A DNA stretch of 64,000 nt from Pelagibacterium montanilacus (GTDB lineage Bacteria > Pseudomonadota > Alphaproteobacteria > Rhizobiales > Devosiaceae). The notes under the pieces were generated by a model. That model saw only the letters and a list, made by a program, of their open reading frames with translations. It made no database searches and was not told the DNA's origin. Of this stretch, positions 25,523 to 33,497 are shown piece after piece. The DNA is taken from positions 1 to 64,000 of the forward strand of contig NZ_RZMX01000046.1 in assembly GCF_003992665.1 (NCBI RefSeq). Reading direction: 5' to 3'. The position numbers and the translations under genes were made by a program. Every line of letters starts with the position of its first letter. The stretch's first letter is position 1.

Positions 25523-26323
25523 TCAGTCGGCGCCCTTGTCGTGGTCGAGGGTCTTCATGCCGATGACGTTATAGCCGGAATCCACATAGTGGATTTCACC
25601 CGTCACGCCGCTCGACAGTCCCGAGAGCAGGTAGAGGGCGGAGTTGCCCACCTCGTCGATGGTGACGTTCTTGCGCAGGGGCGCGTTTTCCTCGTTCCAC
25701 TTGAGCATTTCGCGCAGCCCGGAGATGCCCGAGGCGGCGAGGGTCTTGATGGGGCCCGCAGAGATCGCGTTGACGCGAATGCCGTTGGGGCCCATGTCGG
25801 CGGCAAGGTAACGCACCGACGCCTCGAGCGCGGCCTTGGCGACGCCCATGACGTTATAGTGCGGCAGCACTTTCTCGGCGCCGTAATAGGTGAGGGTGAG
25901 GATCGACCCGCCCGGCTCCATGAGCGCTTCGGCACGCTTGGCCAGCGCGGTGAGCGAATAGACCGAGATGTTCATGGTCAGCGCGAAATTGCCGGGGCTG
26001 GTGTCCACATAGCGTCCGTCGAGCTCTTCCTTGTTGGAGAACCCGATGGCGTGCACGAGGAAATCGAGCCCGCCCCATTTGGACTTCAGGACGTTGAACA
26101 CCGCGTCCATCGCGTCGGCGTCGGTGACGTCGCACGGGAGCACGAGATCGGAGCCGAACTCGGCCGCGATCGGCTCGACGCGCCGGTGGAGCGCTTCGCC
26201 CTGATAGGTGAAGGCCAGTTCCGCCCCCTGCGCGTGAACGGCCTTTGCGATGCCGTATGCGATCGAGCGGTTGTTGGCGACGCCCATGATGAGCCCGCGC
26301 TTGCCTTCCATCAGTCCAGCCAT
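25523..26323 (-). CDS. fabI: Enoyl-[acyl-carrier-protein] reductase (NADH)
   Basis: The product has 266 residues of the divergent SDR FabI family, which reduces enoyl-ACP in the last step of fatty acid elongation. GLIMGVANNRSIAYGIAK is the cofactor site (instead of the classic GxxxGxG). DFLVHAIGFSNKEEL follows, and the catalytic Tyr and Lys are in LTLTYYGAEKVLPHYNVMGVAKAA (Tyr-x6-Lys arrangement). ATG 26323 follows GGAGAAG. The frame stays open far upstream, but that part is antisense to the FAD-oxidase gene and is not coding. Confidence 0.95.
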   Translation of the reverse strand: MAGLMEGKRGLIMGVANNRSIAYGIAKAVHAQGAELAFTYQGEALHRRVEPIAAEFGSDLVLPCDVTDADAMDAVFNVLKSKWGGLDFLVHAIGFSNKEELDGRYVDTSPGNFALTMNISVYSLTALAKRAEALMEPGGSILTLTYYGAEKVLPHYNVMGVAKAALEASVRYLAADMGPNGIRVNAISAGPIKTLAASGISGLREMLKWNEENAPLRKNVTIDEVGNSALYLLSGLSSGVTGEIHYVDSGYNVIGMKTLDHDKGAD

Positions 26324-26476
26324 TGTCTTCTCCGAGATAACCCTTGGCCCCGGTTTTGGCACAGGCCCGGGCGGCGGGCAAGGTGGGCGTCTCGGGATCG
26401 CGCCGGAGGTGGCGAGAGTCGCACCGGCTGTGCCATAGTCCAGGTCCTGCCCGACCCGCCCAATAAAAGGCCCGCC

Positions 26477-27886
26477 ATGACGCTTTCCTCGGACCAGATC
26501 GCCAACGCCCTTATCAGCCTGCTCGGCCCGGACAGCGTGATTTCCGAGCCCGGGGGCATGGAAGGGTACCTTGTCGAACCGCGGCGGAGGTTCACCCAGA
26601 CGGCCAAGGCCGTAGCCCTGCCCCGCACGGTGGCGGAGGTGCAGGCGGTGGTGCAATGGGCCCATGAGGTGGGCGTACACCTGGTGCCCCAGGCGGGCAA
26701 TACCGGGCTCGTGGGCGGTCAGGTGCCGCTGTTCGGGGACGAGGTGATCGTCTCGATCGCCCGGCTCAAGGGCATCCGCTCGATCGACGCGGATGCGGGC
26801 ACCATGGTGGTGGAAGCGGGCACGACGCTCCAGGAGGTGCAGGAGGCGGCGGACGAAGCGGGGATGCTGTTTCCGCTCTCCATCGCCTCGCAGGGTTCGG
26901 CGCGGATCGGGGGCGTTCTGGGCTCGAACGCGGGCGGGGTGCAGGTGCTGTCCTATGGCAATGCGCGCGAATTGTGCATGGGGGTCGAGGCGGTGATGGC
27001 CGACGGGACGCTCTATCGCGGGATCGGGGCCCTCAAGAAAGATAACACAGGTTACGATCTCAAGGATCTGCTGGTGGGATCCGAGGGCACGCTGGGGATC
27101 ATCACGGCGGCGACGCTCAAGCTCTTTCCCAGGCCGGAGCGATACGAGACCGTGCTTGTGGACGTGGAAAGCCCCGAGGCGGCGTTGAAGCTGTTTTCCG
27201 CGCTCAGGGCCCGGGCCGGCCAGACGCTGACCGCGTTCGAATTGATGCCGCGCATCGGGTTCCAATTCCAGATCCGGCACGGGATGCTCGAGCGCGAGAT
27301 CGCCGCGACGGCTTCGCCCTGGCACGTTCTGGCGGAGATCTCGGTGCCCCGAGGCGGGCACGGGGTTATGGAGGATGCGCTCGAGGACATGTTTGCCCAA
27401 GGGCTGGTGACCAATGGCGTGCTGGCCGATTCGCTGGCCCAGCGCGAGACCATGTGGCTGGCGCGCGAGCAGATGTCGGAGGTCCAGTCGCGCGAGGGCG
27501 GATCGATCAAGCACGACGTTTCCGTGCCCGTAGCCAAGGTGCCCGAGCTGATCGCGCGCGGATCGGCGGCGGCGATCGCGGCGGTGCCCGGGATCCGGCC
27601 GGTGCCCTTCGGGCATCTGGGCGACGGCAACATCCACTTCAATTTCAGCCAGCCCGAGGGGGCCGACAAGGCGGAGTTCATGGCCGGGGCCGAGCCGGTG
27701 CACGCGGCGGTCTACGCGGTGGTGGTGGAGCTGGGGGGCTCGATCTCGGCCGAGCACGGGATCGGCCAGCTCAAGACCGGGCTTTTAGCGCAGGTTAAAG
27801 ACCCCGTGGCGCTCAAGGCGATGCGGGCGATCAAATCGGCGCTCGATCCCAAGGGGATCCTCAACCCGGGCAAGGTGCTGGGCTAG
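26477..27886 (+). CDS. FAD-binding oxidoreductase (GlcD / D-2-hydroxyglutarate dehydrogenase type)
   Basis: The product has 469 residues. The FAD_binding_4 domain (PCMH fold, about 40-215) carries LVPQAGNTGLVGGQVP and the GGVLGSNAGGVQVLSYGNARE block, then GSEGTLGIIT. The FAD-oxidase C domain (about 220-465) includes PVPFGHLGDGNIHFNFSQP and SISAEHGIGQLK with the metal-binding His. The family oxidises D-2-hydroxy acids such as D-lactate, D-2-hydroxyglutarate or glycolate. No GlcE or GlcF partner follows, which favours a single-subunit D-2-hydroxyglutarate or D-lactate dehydrogenase. Confidence 0.9.
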   Translation: MTLSSDQIANALISLLGPDSVISEPGGMEGYLVEPRRRFTQTAKAVALPRTVAEVQAVVQWAHEVGVHLVPQAGNTGLVGGQVPLFGDEVIVSIARLKGIRSIDADAGTMVVEAGTTLQEVQEAADEAGMLFPLSIASQGSARIGGVLGSNAGGVQVLSYGNARELCMGVEAVMADGTLYRGIGALKKDNTGYDLKDLLVGSEGTLGIITAATLKLFPRPERYETVLVDVESPEAALKLFSALRARAGQTLTAFELMPRIGFQFQIRHGMLEREIAATASPWHVLAEISVPRGGHGVMEDALEDMFAQGLVTNGVLADSLAQRETMWLAREQMSEVQSREGGSIKHDVSVPVAKVPELIARGSAAAIAAVPGIRPVPFGHLGDGNIHFNFSQPEGADKAEFMAGAEPVHAAVYAVVVELGGSISAEHGIGQLKTGLLAQVKDPVALKAMRAIKSALDPKGILNPGKVLG

Positions 27887-27986
27887 GCGCATAGCTGCGG
27901 GGCGCTGCCAGGGGTGGACATCGGGCGTCCCTGCCCTACATCTGGCGCGACACGCCTTGCCATCCTCAGATCGCGGAAGATTTCCC

Positions 27987-28547
27987 ATGCTGCTCGATAT
28001 CGGTTTTCTCGACGACGCCACGCGCCCGAGGGCGCCCCGGCTCGAGAACCTCACCCCTGCCCAGAAGGCGCCCGGCCGGCACCTCCAGATGATCCACAAC
28101 CACCTGCGCCAGAACGTAGCGGTGCTGCGCCAGCTCGTGGACAAGGCCGCAAAGGGCAAGGTGTCGCCAGAGGCGGTGGAGGCCGAAGCCGCGGCGCTCG
28201 AAATGGTCGCCAATTTCCGGCAGTTCGGCAATTTGTGCGGGCAGCACTGCCAGATCGTGCACACCCATCATTCGATCGAGGACGCGCACATTTTTCCCGA
28301 GCTTTCGGCCAAGGGCGAGGCCTGGAAGAAGGTGACCGACCGGCTGGTCGAGGAGCACCACGTGGTCCATGCGCTGCTGCTCAAGCTGGTCGATGCGCTC
28401 AACGCGCTGGCGAGAGAGCCCAATGCGGCCAATTTCGAGGCGGCGCGGGAGGTCAACGACGCGCTCGAGCGCGTGCTGCTCTCGCATCTGGGCTATGAGG
28501 AAGAAGAGATCGGAGATGCGCTGGGCTATTTCGGCATCGGGGTTTGA
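27987..28547 (+). CDS. Hemerythrin-like (HHE domain) protein
   Basis: The product has 186 residues forming a probable four-helix bundle. Iron-ligand candidates are LQMIHNHLRQNV, VHTHHSIEDAHIFPEL and LVEEHHVVHALLLKLV, plus HLGYEEEEIGDAL, the HHE pattern. Such cytoplasmic proteins bind a di-iron centre and sense or buffer O2, NO or metal stress. ATG 27987 (MLLDIGFLDD) is the start nearest the domain. It is a single-gene unit. Confidence 0.85.
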   Translation: MLLDIGFLDDATRPRAPRLENLTPAQKAPGRHLQMIHNHLRQNVAVLRQLVDKAAKGKVSPEAVEAEAAALEMVANFRQFGNLCGQHCQIVHTHHSIEDAHIFPELSAKGEAWKKVTDRLVEEHHVVHALLLKLVDALNALAREPNAANFEAAREVNDALERVLLSHLGYEEEEIGDALGYFGIGV

Positions 28548-28570
28548 CCCGATGCCGGACGGCTGGCCGA

Positions 28571-28810
28571 TTACGCCACGAGGTCGTCGTCGAGTTCGCG
28601 ATTGTCGGGCGCGGTGATGGTCTCGGCGAAGTCCGCGGAATCCTCCACCAGCTTCCTCGCGGCCTCGCGGGCGGCGGCGACGGATTCAAAGACCCGGCCC
28701 TCGAGCGGGAACACGCCCAATTTCACGGCCATGAAGCGATAATCCCCGCCATTGGGGACGACGACGCCCTGAGGCTCACCATGGACGGATATGACGATAG
28801 GCTTGGTCAT
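28571..28810 (-). CDS. Small conserved-looking protein of unknown function
   Basis: The product has 79 residues (MTKPIVISVHGEPQGVVVPNG, then AVKLGVFPLEGRVFESVAAA), with a soluble alpha/beta character and acidic C-terminus. It has no signal peptide and no recognised domain. The stop converges on the hemerythrin-like gene 23 bases away. Codon bias matches the neighbours, so it is probably real. Confidence 0.55.
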   Translation of the reverse strand: MTKPIVISVHGEPQGVVVPNGGDYRFMAVKLGVFPLEGRVFESVAAAREAARKLVEDSADFAETITAPDNRELDDDLVA

Positions 28811-29195
28811 CTCGAATTCAGTCTCCGAAGCAGCCCGTCCCCGCGGGGAGGTGCTAACAGTATCGTGTGAGGGTCTTGTGACAGGCAGGCAGGCTGTAAA
28901 AAGCGCTACTTTCGCCAGGTCCAGAAGCTACACATCGAACCCGCGGGTTTGGAGCCACATACGGGATAGACGGAGACGGACGCGGTCAGGCGTGCCCAAT
29001 ATGCTTGTGGTTTCATACTGCCGTTCTCCAGCCTGACCGTGACGCGCGACGTCCTCCTGACGAGCGCGCGGCATGGCTAGTGTTTACCAAACACGAGGGG
29101 AAAAATCGAGGGCCAATGTCCCAAAGGGGGAGTTCGGCCTGGAATTTCCCTGTTCCGATAACCGGGAACGCGCAAACCGGTTCCGCGGCAAACGG
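28811..29195. other. Intergenic stretch without a clear gene
   Basis: Only very short frames occur here. A 36-codon minus-strand frame (ATG at 29016, GGAGAA upstream) is possible but unsupported. An inverted repeat cggtcaggc (28983-28991) / gcctgaccg (29031-29039) could form a nine-base stem with a 39-base loop. Nothing else is recognised. Confidence 0.4.
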
Positions 29196-29939
29196 CTAAA
29201 AAAGATCGTACTGACCACTATCTTTGCGCTTGACTTCACTGGGCTTTTTCTTCGGCGCCGGGGCGGGCTCGGGCGCGGCAGGCGCGATGAGATCAGGTCC
29301 GTCATTGGCAGCGGAATTGACCCGGCGCGAGACCGGGTGGAAGGCCAGCACACCCTGCTCCGCAGGTCGGATGGCACCCATGGCCTCGGGTCCGGTATGG
29401 CCGCGCACGTCCAGCCACGAATCGAAATCGGCCTCGGCGAGAAGGGCCGGCATGCGATGATGGATGGTCTTTATCTCGTCATTGGCGGGGACGGTGAGAA
29501 CCGCAAGGGTATCGACCTCCTCGCCCTCGGGCCCGATCCATGTGGACCACAGCCCCGCCATGGCCAGCGGATCGCCGTTGGTGGCATGGATGAAAAAGGG
29601 CTGGCTGGGGCCATCGGTATCCCGGCGCCATTCATAATAGCCGCTGGCCGGCACGATGCAGCGGTGGTGCTTGAGCGAATCGCGAAAGGCGGGCTTTGAC
29701 GCGATGGTTTCGGCACGGGCGTTGACCAGAAGCGGGAACTCGCGCGGATCCTTGACCCAGGCGGGCACCAGACCCCAGCGCGCCAGGCGCGCGGCGCGCC
29801 CGCTTTCGTCCTGCCAGATGGCGAGGACCGGCTGGGTGGGGGCGATGTTGTATCGTGCCGGAGGCAGGTCTATCCTGAGATCGGCAGCAAAGCGCCCCAT
29901 GGCTTCGGGCACGAGCATAAAGGCAAAACGTCCACACAT
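29196..29939 (-). CDS. SRAP family protein (YedK/HMCES-like abasic-site DNA-protein crosslinker)
   Basis: The product has 247 residues. SRAP proteins protect abasic sites in single-stranded DNA by forming a thiazolidine crosslink through Cys2 after Met removal. The active-site set is present: MCGRFAF (Cys2), PLLVNARAETI (Asn), SGYYEWRRD (Glu) and IHHRMPALL (His). The C-terminal 45 residues are a Pro/Ala/Lys-rich tail. The start codon overlaps the divergent NUDIX start by two bases. Confidence 0.93.
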   Translation of the reverse strand: MCGRFAFMLVPEAMGRFAADLRIDLPPARYNIAPTQPVLAIWQDESGRAARLARWGLVPAWVKDPREFPLLVNARAETIASKPAFRDSLKHHRCIVPASGYYEWRRDTDGPSQPFFIHATNGDPLAMAGLWSTWIGPEGEEVDTLAVLTVPANDEIKTIHHRMPALLAEADFDSWLDVRGHTGPEAMGAIRPAEQGVLAFHPVSRRVNSAANDGPDLIAPAAPEPAPAPKKKPSEVKRKDSGQYDLF

Positions 29940-30405
29940 GGCAAAAGCGGTTCCATCGTCCGGTCCGGTCGGGACGTCATCCTATCAGGCTGGCGCGAGC
30001 GCGCCCAATGCCTGTTCGGCGGCCCTCGTCCATCGCGGGTCGGTGCTCCTGATCCGGAGGGCCTACGCCCCGTTCGAGGGGCTCTGGACGCTGCCGGGAG
30101 GGCGGATGGAGCCAAGGGAAACCCCGCTCGAGTGCGTGGCGCGCGAGGCGTTCGAGGAAACCGGGCTGATCCTTGATTCGCCCCTTCACGTTCTGACCGA
30201 AACCGTGGGCGAGGGGAAAAAGACCTTCTCGCTGGCGGTGTTCGTGGCCGCCCATGTCATGGCGGCGCCGGTGCCCTCCGACGAGGTTTCGGCGTGGGAA
30301 TGGGTGGCGTTCGAGGACGTGGGAGGGTATCGAACCACACCGGGACTGGTGCGCATCCTTGCTGACTGCGCCCGGCACCTGCATGTCCATGGAGAGGCCC
30401 ATTGA
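29938..30405 (+). CDS. NUDIX hydrolase
   Basis: The product has 155 residues with a perfect Nudix box in GGRMEPRETPLECVAREAFE followed by ETGL (G-x5-E-x7-REUxEExGU). It follows a beta strand region VLLIRRAYAPFEGLW. Such enzymes hydrolyse nucleoside diphosphates linked to another group; the substrate is unknown. ATG 29938 is the only start that keeps the whole fold, but it shares two bases with the SRAP start on the other strand. Promoter and ribosome binding site must therefore lie inside srap. It overlaps the next gene. Confidence 0.87.
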   Translation: MAKAVPSSGPVGTSSYQAGASAPNACSAALVHRGSVLLIRRAYAPFEGLWTLPGGRMEPRETPLECVAREAFEETGLILDSPLHVLTETVGEGKKTFSLAVFVAAHVMAAPVPSDEVSAWEWVAFEDVGGYRTTPGLVRILADCARHLHVHGEAH

Positions 30406-30815
30406 GCCCGCAGACCGGCCGCACGCACACTTGGAAAGCCCACTGGCTGGCCCGGATGGCGGGCGCGGTGCTGCTCGTTGTGGCGCTCGGGCTGCCCCAT
30501 GGCGCGCGGGCGGTCGATCCGCCCTATCAGCCCCAGATGGAGCGGCTGGCCGAGATTTTGGGGAGCCTTTACATGCTCAGCCCGCTCTGCCGGCAGACCG
30601 AGGTGGACTGGCGCGGGCAGATGGCGGACCTTCTGGCGCTCGATGCGCCCGATCCGGACCGGCGGGCGCGAATCGCGGGAGCCTTCAATCAGGGCTATGA
30701 GGCCTATGCGAGGCTTTACAGAAGCTGCACGCCTTCGGCGCGGACCGCGATCGCGCTGCTGTTGCGCGAGGGTGAAGCGCTCTCGCGCGACATTCACACC
30801 CGGTTTTCCGAATAA
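30402..30815 (+). CDS. TIGR02301 family exported protein
   Basis: The product has 137 residues. A signal peptide (MAGAVLLVVALGLPHGARA, after a basic start) precedes a helical domain (YQPQMERLAEILGSLYMLSP, CRQTEVDWRGQMADLLAL, FNQGYEAYARLYRSCTPSAR). This pattern I recognise as the TIGR02301 family of Rhizobiales, function unknown, with two conserved Cys that may pair in the periplasm. The frame starts with TTG 30402 overlapping the NUDIX stop; ATG 30456 would begin directly at the hydrophobic segment. Confidence 0.75.
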   Translation: MSPQTGRTHTWKAHWLARMAGAVLLVVALGLPHGARAVDPPYQPQMERLAEILGSLYMLSPLCRQTEVDWRGQMADLLALDAPDPDRRARIAGAFNQGYEAYARLYRSCTPSARTAIALLLREGEALSRDIHTRFSE

Positions 30816-30930
30816 GCCCGACGCCCGGGAGGGGGCCGGGGACGAGGATGCTGTGGATTGTCGGCCCCAAATTAACCAATCGGTCATTTCGCGTTAGCGC
30901 TCGGTGACGGGCATGTTACCACATTTGGCT

Positions 30931-31209
30931 ATGAGACCATCGCGCACCAATTTCCCGTTTGCCGCTACCGAGCCCGGTCTGGAGACAGATCACGAGGAGC
31001 GCCAGCTCGCACTCGAATATCTGGCCGATGCCTGGAATGCGGCCGATGCCGACGGTGTGGATACCGAGGCGCTGGCCCATGCGGCCCTGTTTGCCGCCAT
31101 CGCCACGCTGGTGCGCGAGTATGGCGAGGAAGCCGTGGCCAAGCTGATCGGGGACGTGCCCGACCGGATCAGCAATGGCGAATACACGCTGGACCGCGTG
31201 CTGCAATAG
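30931..31209 (+). CDS. Small acidic protein of unknown function
   Basis: The product has about 92 residues, all-helical and acidic (ERQLALEYLADAWNAADADG, then ALFAAIATLVREYGEEAVAK, LIGDVPDRISNGEYTLDRVL). It looks like a small conserved cytoplasmic protein of the Hyphomicrobiales. The start is uncertain: ATG 30931, ATG 30913 and GTG 30904 are all in frame and none has a strong ribosome binding site. It converges with the rlmN-type gene. Confidence 0.55.
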   Translation: MRPSRTNFPFAATEPGLETDHEERQLALEYLADAWNAADADGVDTEALAHAALFAAIATLVREYGEEAVAKLIGDVPDRISNGEYTLDRVLQ

Positions 31210-31216
31210 CGCCCTG

Positions 31217-32269
31217 TCAGGCGGGCGCAGCCAACGCCCTGCCCGCCGAATCCCGCAACCAGAGCTGACCGCAGGCCGCGGTGATATCCCGGCCCTGGGT
31301 ATCGCGCACCGCGACGGGAATGCCGGCGCGGGCGAGACCCTCCCGAAATGCCGAGAGGGTGGAATCGGGCGTCCGCCCGAGCCTGACGCCATCGACCGGG
31401 TTCCAGCGCATGAGGTTGATGCGCGCGGGGGTGCCGGCAAACATCGCTTCGAGCCGGTCGAGATCGGCAGGGGAATCATTGATGCCCGGCAGGACGAGAT
31501 AAACGAAGGTCACCAGGCGATTGTGCCGGTGCGCCCAGGAGAGGGCGCGCGCGACGACCTCGCCGATATCGTGCTTTCGCGCGCCCGGAATAAGGGCGGC
31601 GCGCTGGTTCTGGGTGGTGGCGTGCAACGAGATGGTGAGGTTGATGGCCAGATGCTCCTCACGCAGGGCCTTGAGCCCCTTGGGGATGCCGATGGTCGAG
31701 AGGGTGATTCCCGTGGTGGGAAAAGCCAGCCCCCTGCGTTCGCGCAGGATGCGGATGGCTGCGAGGACGTTGTCGTAATTGTTGAGCGGCTCGCCGATGC
31801 CCATGAAGACGATGCGGTTGACCCGCGGGCCGAGCCGGACGACCTGCTCGACGATCTCGCCAGCCGAGAGATTGCGTTTGAGCCCCGCCTGCCCCGAGGC
31901 GCAGAACCGGCAGGCAAAGGCGCAGCCCACCTGAGACGAGACGCAGGCGGTGTGCCCGTCGCGCCTGCGGATCAGCACGGTTTCGATCGCCATGCCATCG
32001 GGCAGCGCAAAGAGGAGTTTTTCCGAGCGCCCGCCGCGCTCCCTTGTGATCGCCTCGAGGCGCCGCAGGGACAGCCCGTGGTCCTGTGCCCATGCACGCA
32101 GGCGCCGCGGCAGGTCGGCATGGGGCGAGAAGAGATCGCGGTAGGTTATGGCCGCGCCCCCGTCTGACCCTAGCGCGTCGAACGCCTGCGCGGTGAGATC
32201 GAGGGCATGGGGAGCTGACGGCAGGCGTGCGGAGGCGACCGCCGGGGTGGCGGGCAAAGAGGCGGACAT
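31217..32269 (-). CDS. RlmN/Cfr-family radical SAM RNA methyltransferase
   Basis: The product has 350 residues. The radical SAM cluster motif CxxxCxxC is in VGCAFACRFCASGQAG. SSQVGC, GIGEPLNNYDNVLAAIRIL, GITLSTIGIPKGL, LHATTQNQRAALIP and the late Cys in DITAACGQLWL match RlmN, which methylates C2 of A2503 in 23S rRNA (and A37 in some tRNAs). The N-terminal region is short compared with typical RlmN, so a paralogue or Cfr-like branch is possible. ATG 32269 (MSASLPATP) is the most likely start. Confidence 0.82.
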   Translation of the reverse strand: MSASLPATPAVASARLPSAPHALDLTAQAFDALGSDGGAAITYRDLFSPHADLPRRLRAWAQDHGLSLRRLEAITRERGGRSEKLLFALPDGMAIETVLIRRRDGHTACVSSQVGCAFACRFCASGQAGLKRNLSAGEIVEQVVRLGPRVNRIVFMGIGEPLNNYDNVLAAIRILRERRGLAFPTTGITLSTIGIPKGLKALREEHLAINLTISLHATTQNQRAALIPGARKHDIGEVVARALSWAHRHNRLVTFVYLVLPGINDSPADLDRLEAMFAGTPARINLMRWNPVDGVRLGRTPDSTLSAFREGLARAGIPVAVRDTQGRDITAACGQLWLRDSAGRALAAPA

Positions 32270-32377
32270 GGGGCTTTCCAGACGTGACCGGACGTGGGTG
32301 CGGGACAATTCAACCAGCGCCACTAATTTATAACAGTCACGTCGGTTATATTCAAGTCCGCCTCGAAACGTCCCCAG

Positions 32378-32698
32378 TCAGCTCGAGCTGGCGAGCTTCA
32401 TGAGCACGATGCCCGAGACGATGAGGGACGCCGCGAGCACCCGCATGGGCGTGATGGCTTCGCCCAGAACCGTGATGCCCACGACGAAAGCGCCCACCGC
32501 GCCGATGCCGGTCCAGATGGTGTAGGCGGTGCCCAGCGGCAGGCTGCGCATGGCGGTGGCCAGCAGCGAGAAGCTGGCGATCATCGCGATGATGGTGACG
32601 ACGGTCGGCATGGGGAGCGTGAAGCCCGCCGAGCGCTTCATGGAATACGCCCAGACGATTTCGAGCAATCCGGCGACAAAGAGATAGGTCCAGGCCAT
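32378..32698 (-). CDS. gdx: Guanidinium exporter (SMR family)
   Basis: The product has 106 residues with four transmembrane helices. It contains the small multidrug resistance Glu in LFVAGLLEIVWAYSMKRSAGF and the SugE/Gdx-type helices (IASFSLLATAMRSLPLGTAY, TIWTGIGAVGAFVVGI). Gdx exports guanidinium in exchange for protons. A guanidine-II riboswitch directly upstream strongly supports guanidinium as the substrate. AGGAGG stands eight bases before ATG 32698. Confidence 0.92.
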   Translation of the reverse strand: MAWTYLFVAGLLEIVWAYSMKRSAGFTLPMPTVVTIIAMIASFSLLATAMRSLPLGTAYTIWTGIGAVGAFVVGITVLGEAITPMRVLAASLIVSGIVLMKLASSS

Positions 32699-32706
32699 TG
32701 TCCGGC

Positions 32707-32790
32707 CCTCCTTTCGGTCAGGCCGGGTCGTCCCGGTGTCAGGGGCGCACGGATTATCTGGCTCCCGTGCGGATGGGGTCGTCCCCGTCA
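32707..32790 (-). ncRNA. Guanidine-II (mini-ykkC) riboswitch controlling gdx
   Basis: On the minus strand two small hairpins each present an ACGA loop: GGGG-ACGA-CCCC (32786-32775) and CCGGG-ACGA-CCCGG (32736-32723), joined by a 38-base linker. Paired stems with ACGR loops ahead of a SugE/Gdx gene are the hallmark of the guanidine-II class. The 3' strand of the second hairpin continues as CCGGCC, which can instead pair with GGCCGG just past the AGGAGG, closing a loop over the ribosome binding site. Guanidine binding would favour the hairpins and free the site. Confidence 0.85.
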
Positions 32791-32851
32791 GGGACCGAGA
32801 TAAACCATGGGCCGGCGGGGTCAAGAGGCGCGGCGAGCGGCCGGCACCGGA

Positions 32852-33421
32852 TCAGGGGAAGTGGTGGCCCGGGTACAACACTTCGAGCATGCGGCGGGTC
32901 TGGTCGGTGACAAAGCCGTTCATGGGACCCACCGGTTCGATGAGCCATTGCATGGACGCGCCCTGGATGATCGCCTGGATGAGGCTGGCGGTGGGCGCGC
33001 GCTCGTGGGGGCCATCAGGAAGCCGGGCGGCGATGGCCTCGCGCACGAGGCGGTTGCGCTCCCGGGCCAGCGCGTTGAGAGCGGGATCGTTCACATCACT
33101 CCATTCGAGCAGGAGATAGCCCGAAAACCCCTCGCCCGTGCCCACGCCCGCGATCAGATCGCAGAGCATGGTCCAGAGGGCATCGAGCCCCCTGCCCTCG
33201 GGCACGGCAGCGAAATAGTCCCGCACCTCCTCGGTGGAGGCCTCCATGACGGCGCGGTGCAGTGTGTCGCGGTCGGTGAAGCGCTGGATGAGCGCGGCAC
33301 GGGAGATGCCCACCGCGCGCGCGACGTCGGTGAGGGTGAAGCTCGAGGGGCCCTTTTCCAGAAGCACCTGCTGGGCGGCGGCCAGAATGGCGGCGTCAGA
33401 ATGGAGTTTGGGTCGGGGCAT
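32852..33421 (-). CDS. TetR/AcrR family transcriptional regulator
   Basis: The product has 189 residues. An N-terminal TetR HTH (about 8-55: AAILAAAQQVLLEKGPSSFT, LTDVARAVGISRAALIQRF) is followed by a helical ligand domain with no recognised specificity. It lies between a lipid-kinase-like gene and gdx on the same strand, with a gap that holds the guanidine riboswitch downstream. It could regulate its own gene or a transporter; the target is unknown. Confidence 0.88.
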   Translation of the reverse strand: MPRPKLHSDAAILAAAQQVLLEKGPSSFTLTDVARAVGISRAALIQRFTDRDTLHRAVMEASTEEVRDYFAAVPEGRGLDALWTMLCDLIAGVGTGEGFSGYLLLEWSDVNDPALNALARERNRLVREAIAARLPDGPHERAPTASLIQAIIQGASMQWLIEPVGPMNGFVTDQTRRMLEVLYPGHHFP

Positions 33422-33497
33422 GATGCGCCTTGGCTGGTCGGGTCCGCCCAATCGGATGGCAGGGATGGGCCCGGCTGGCAAGGGCCGGCAAGGCCGA

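Noticed and set aside
25490-26476. In-frame upstream extension of the FAD oxidoreductase gene
   Set aside because: This part lies antisense to fabI; the oxidoreductase domain begins at ATG 26477.
28909-29016. 36-codon minus-strand frame with GGAGAA upstream
   Set aside because: Too short, Cys/Trp-rich without a recognisable motif; no independent support.
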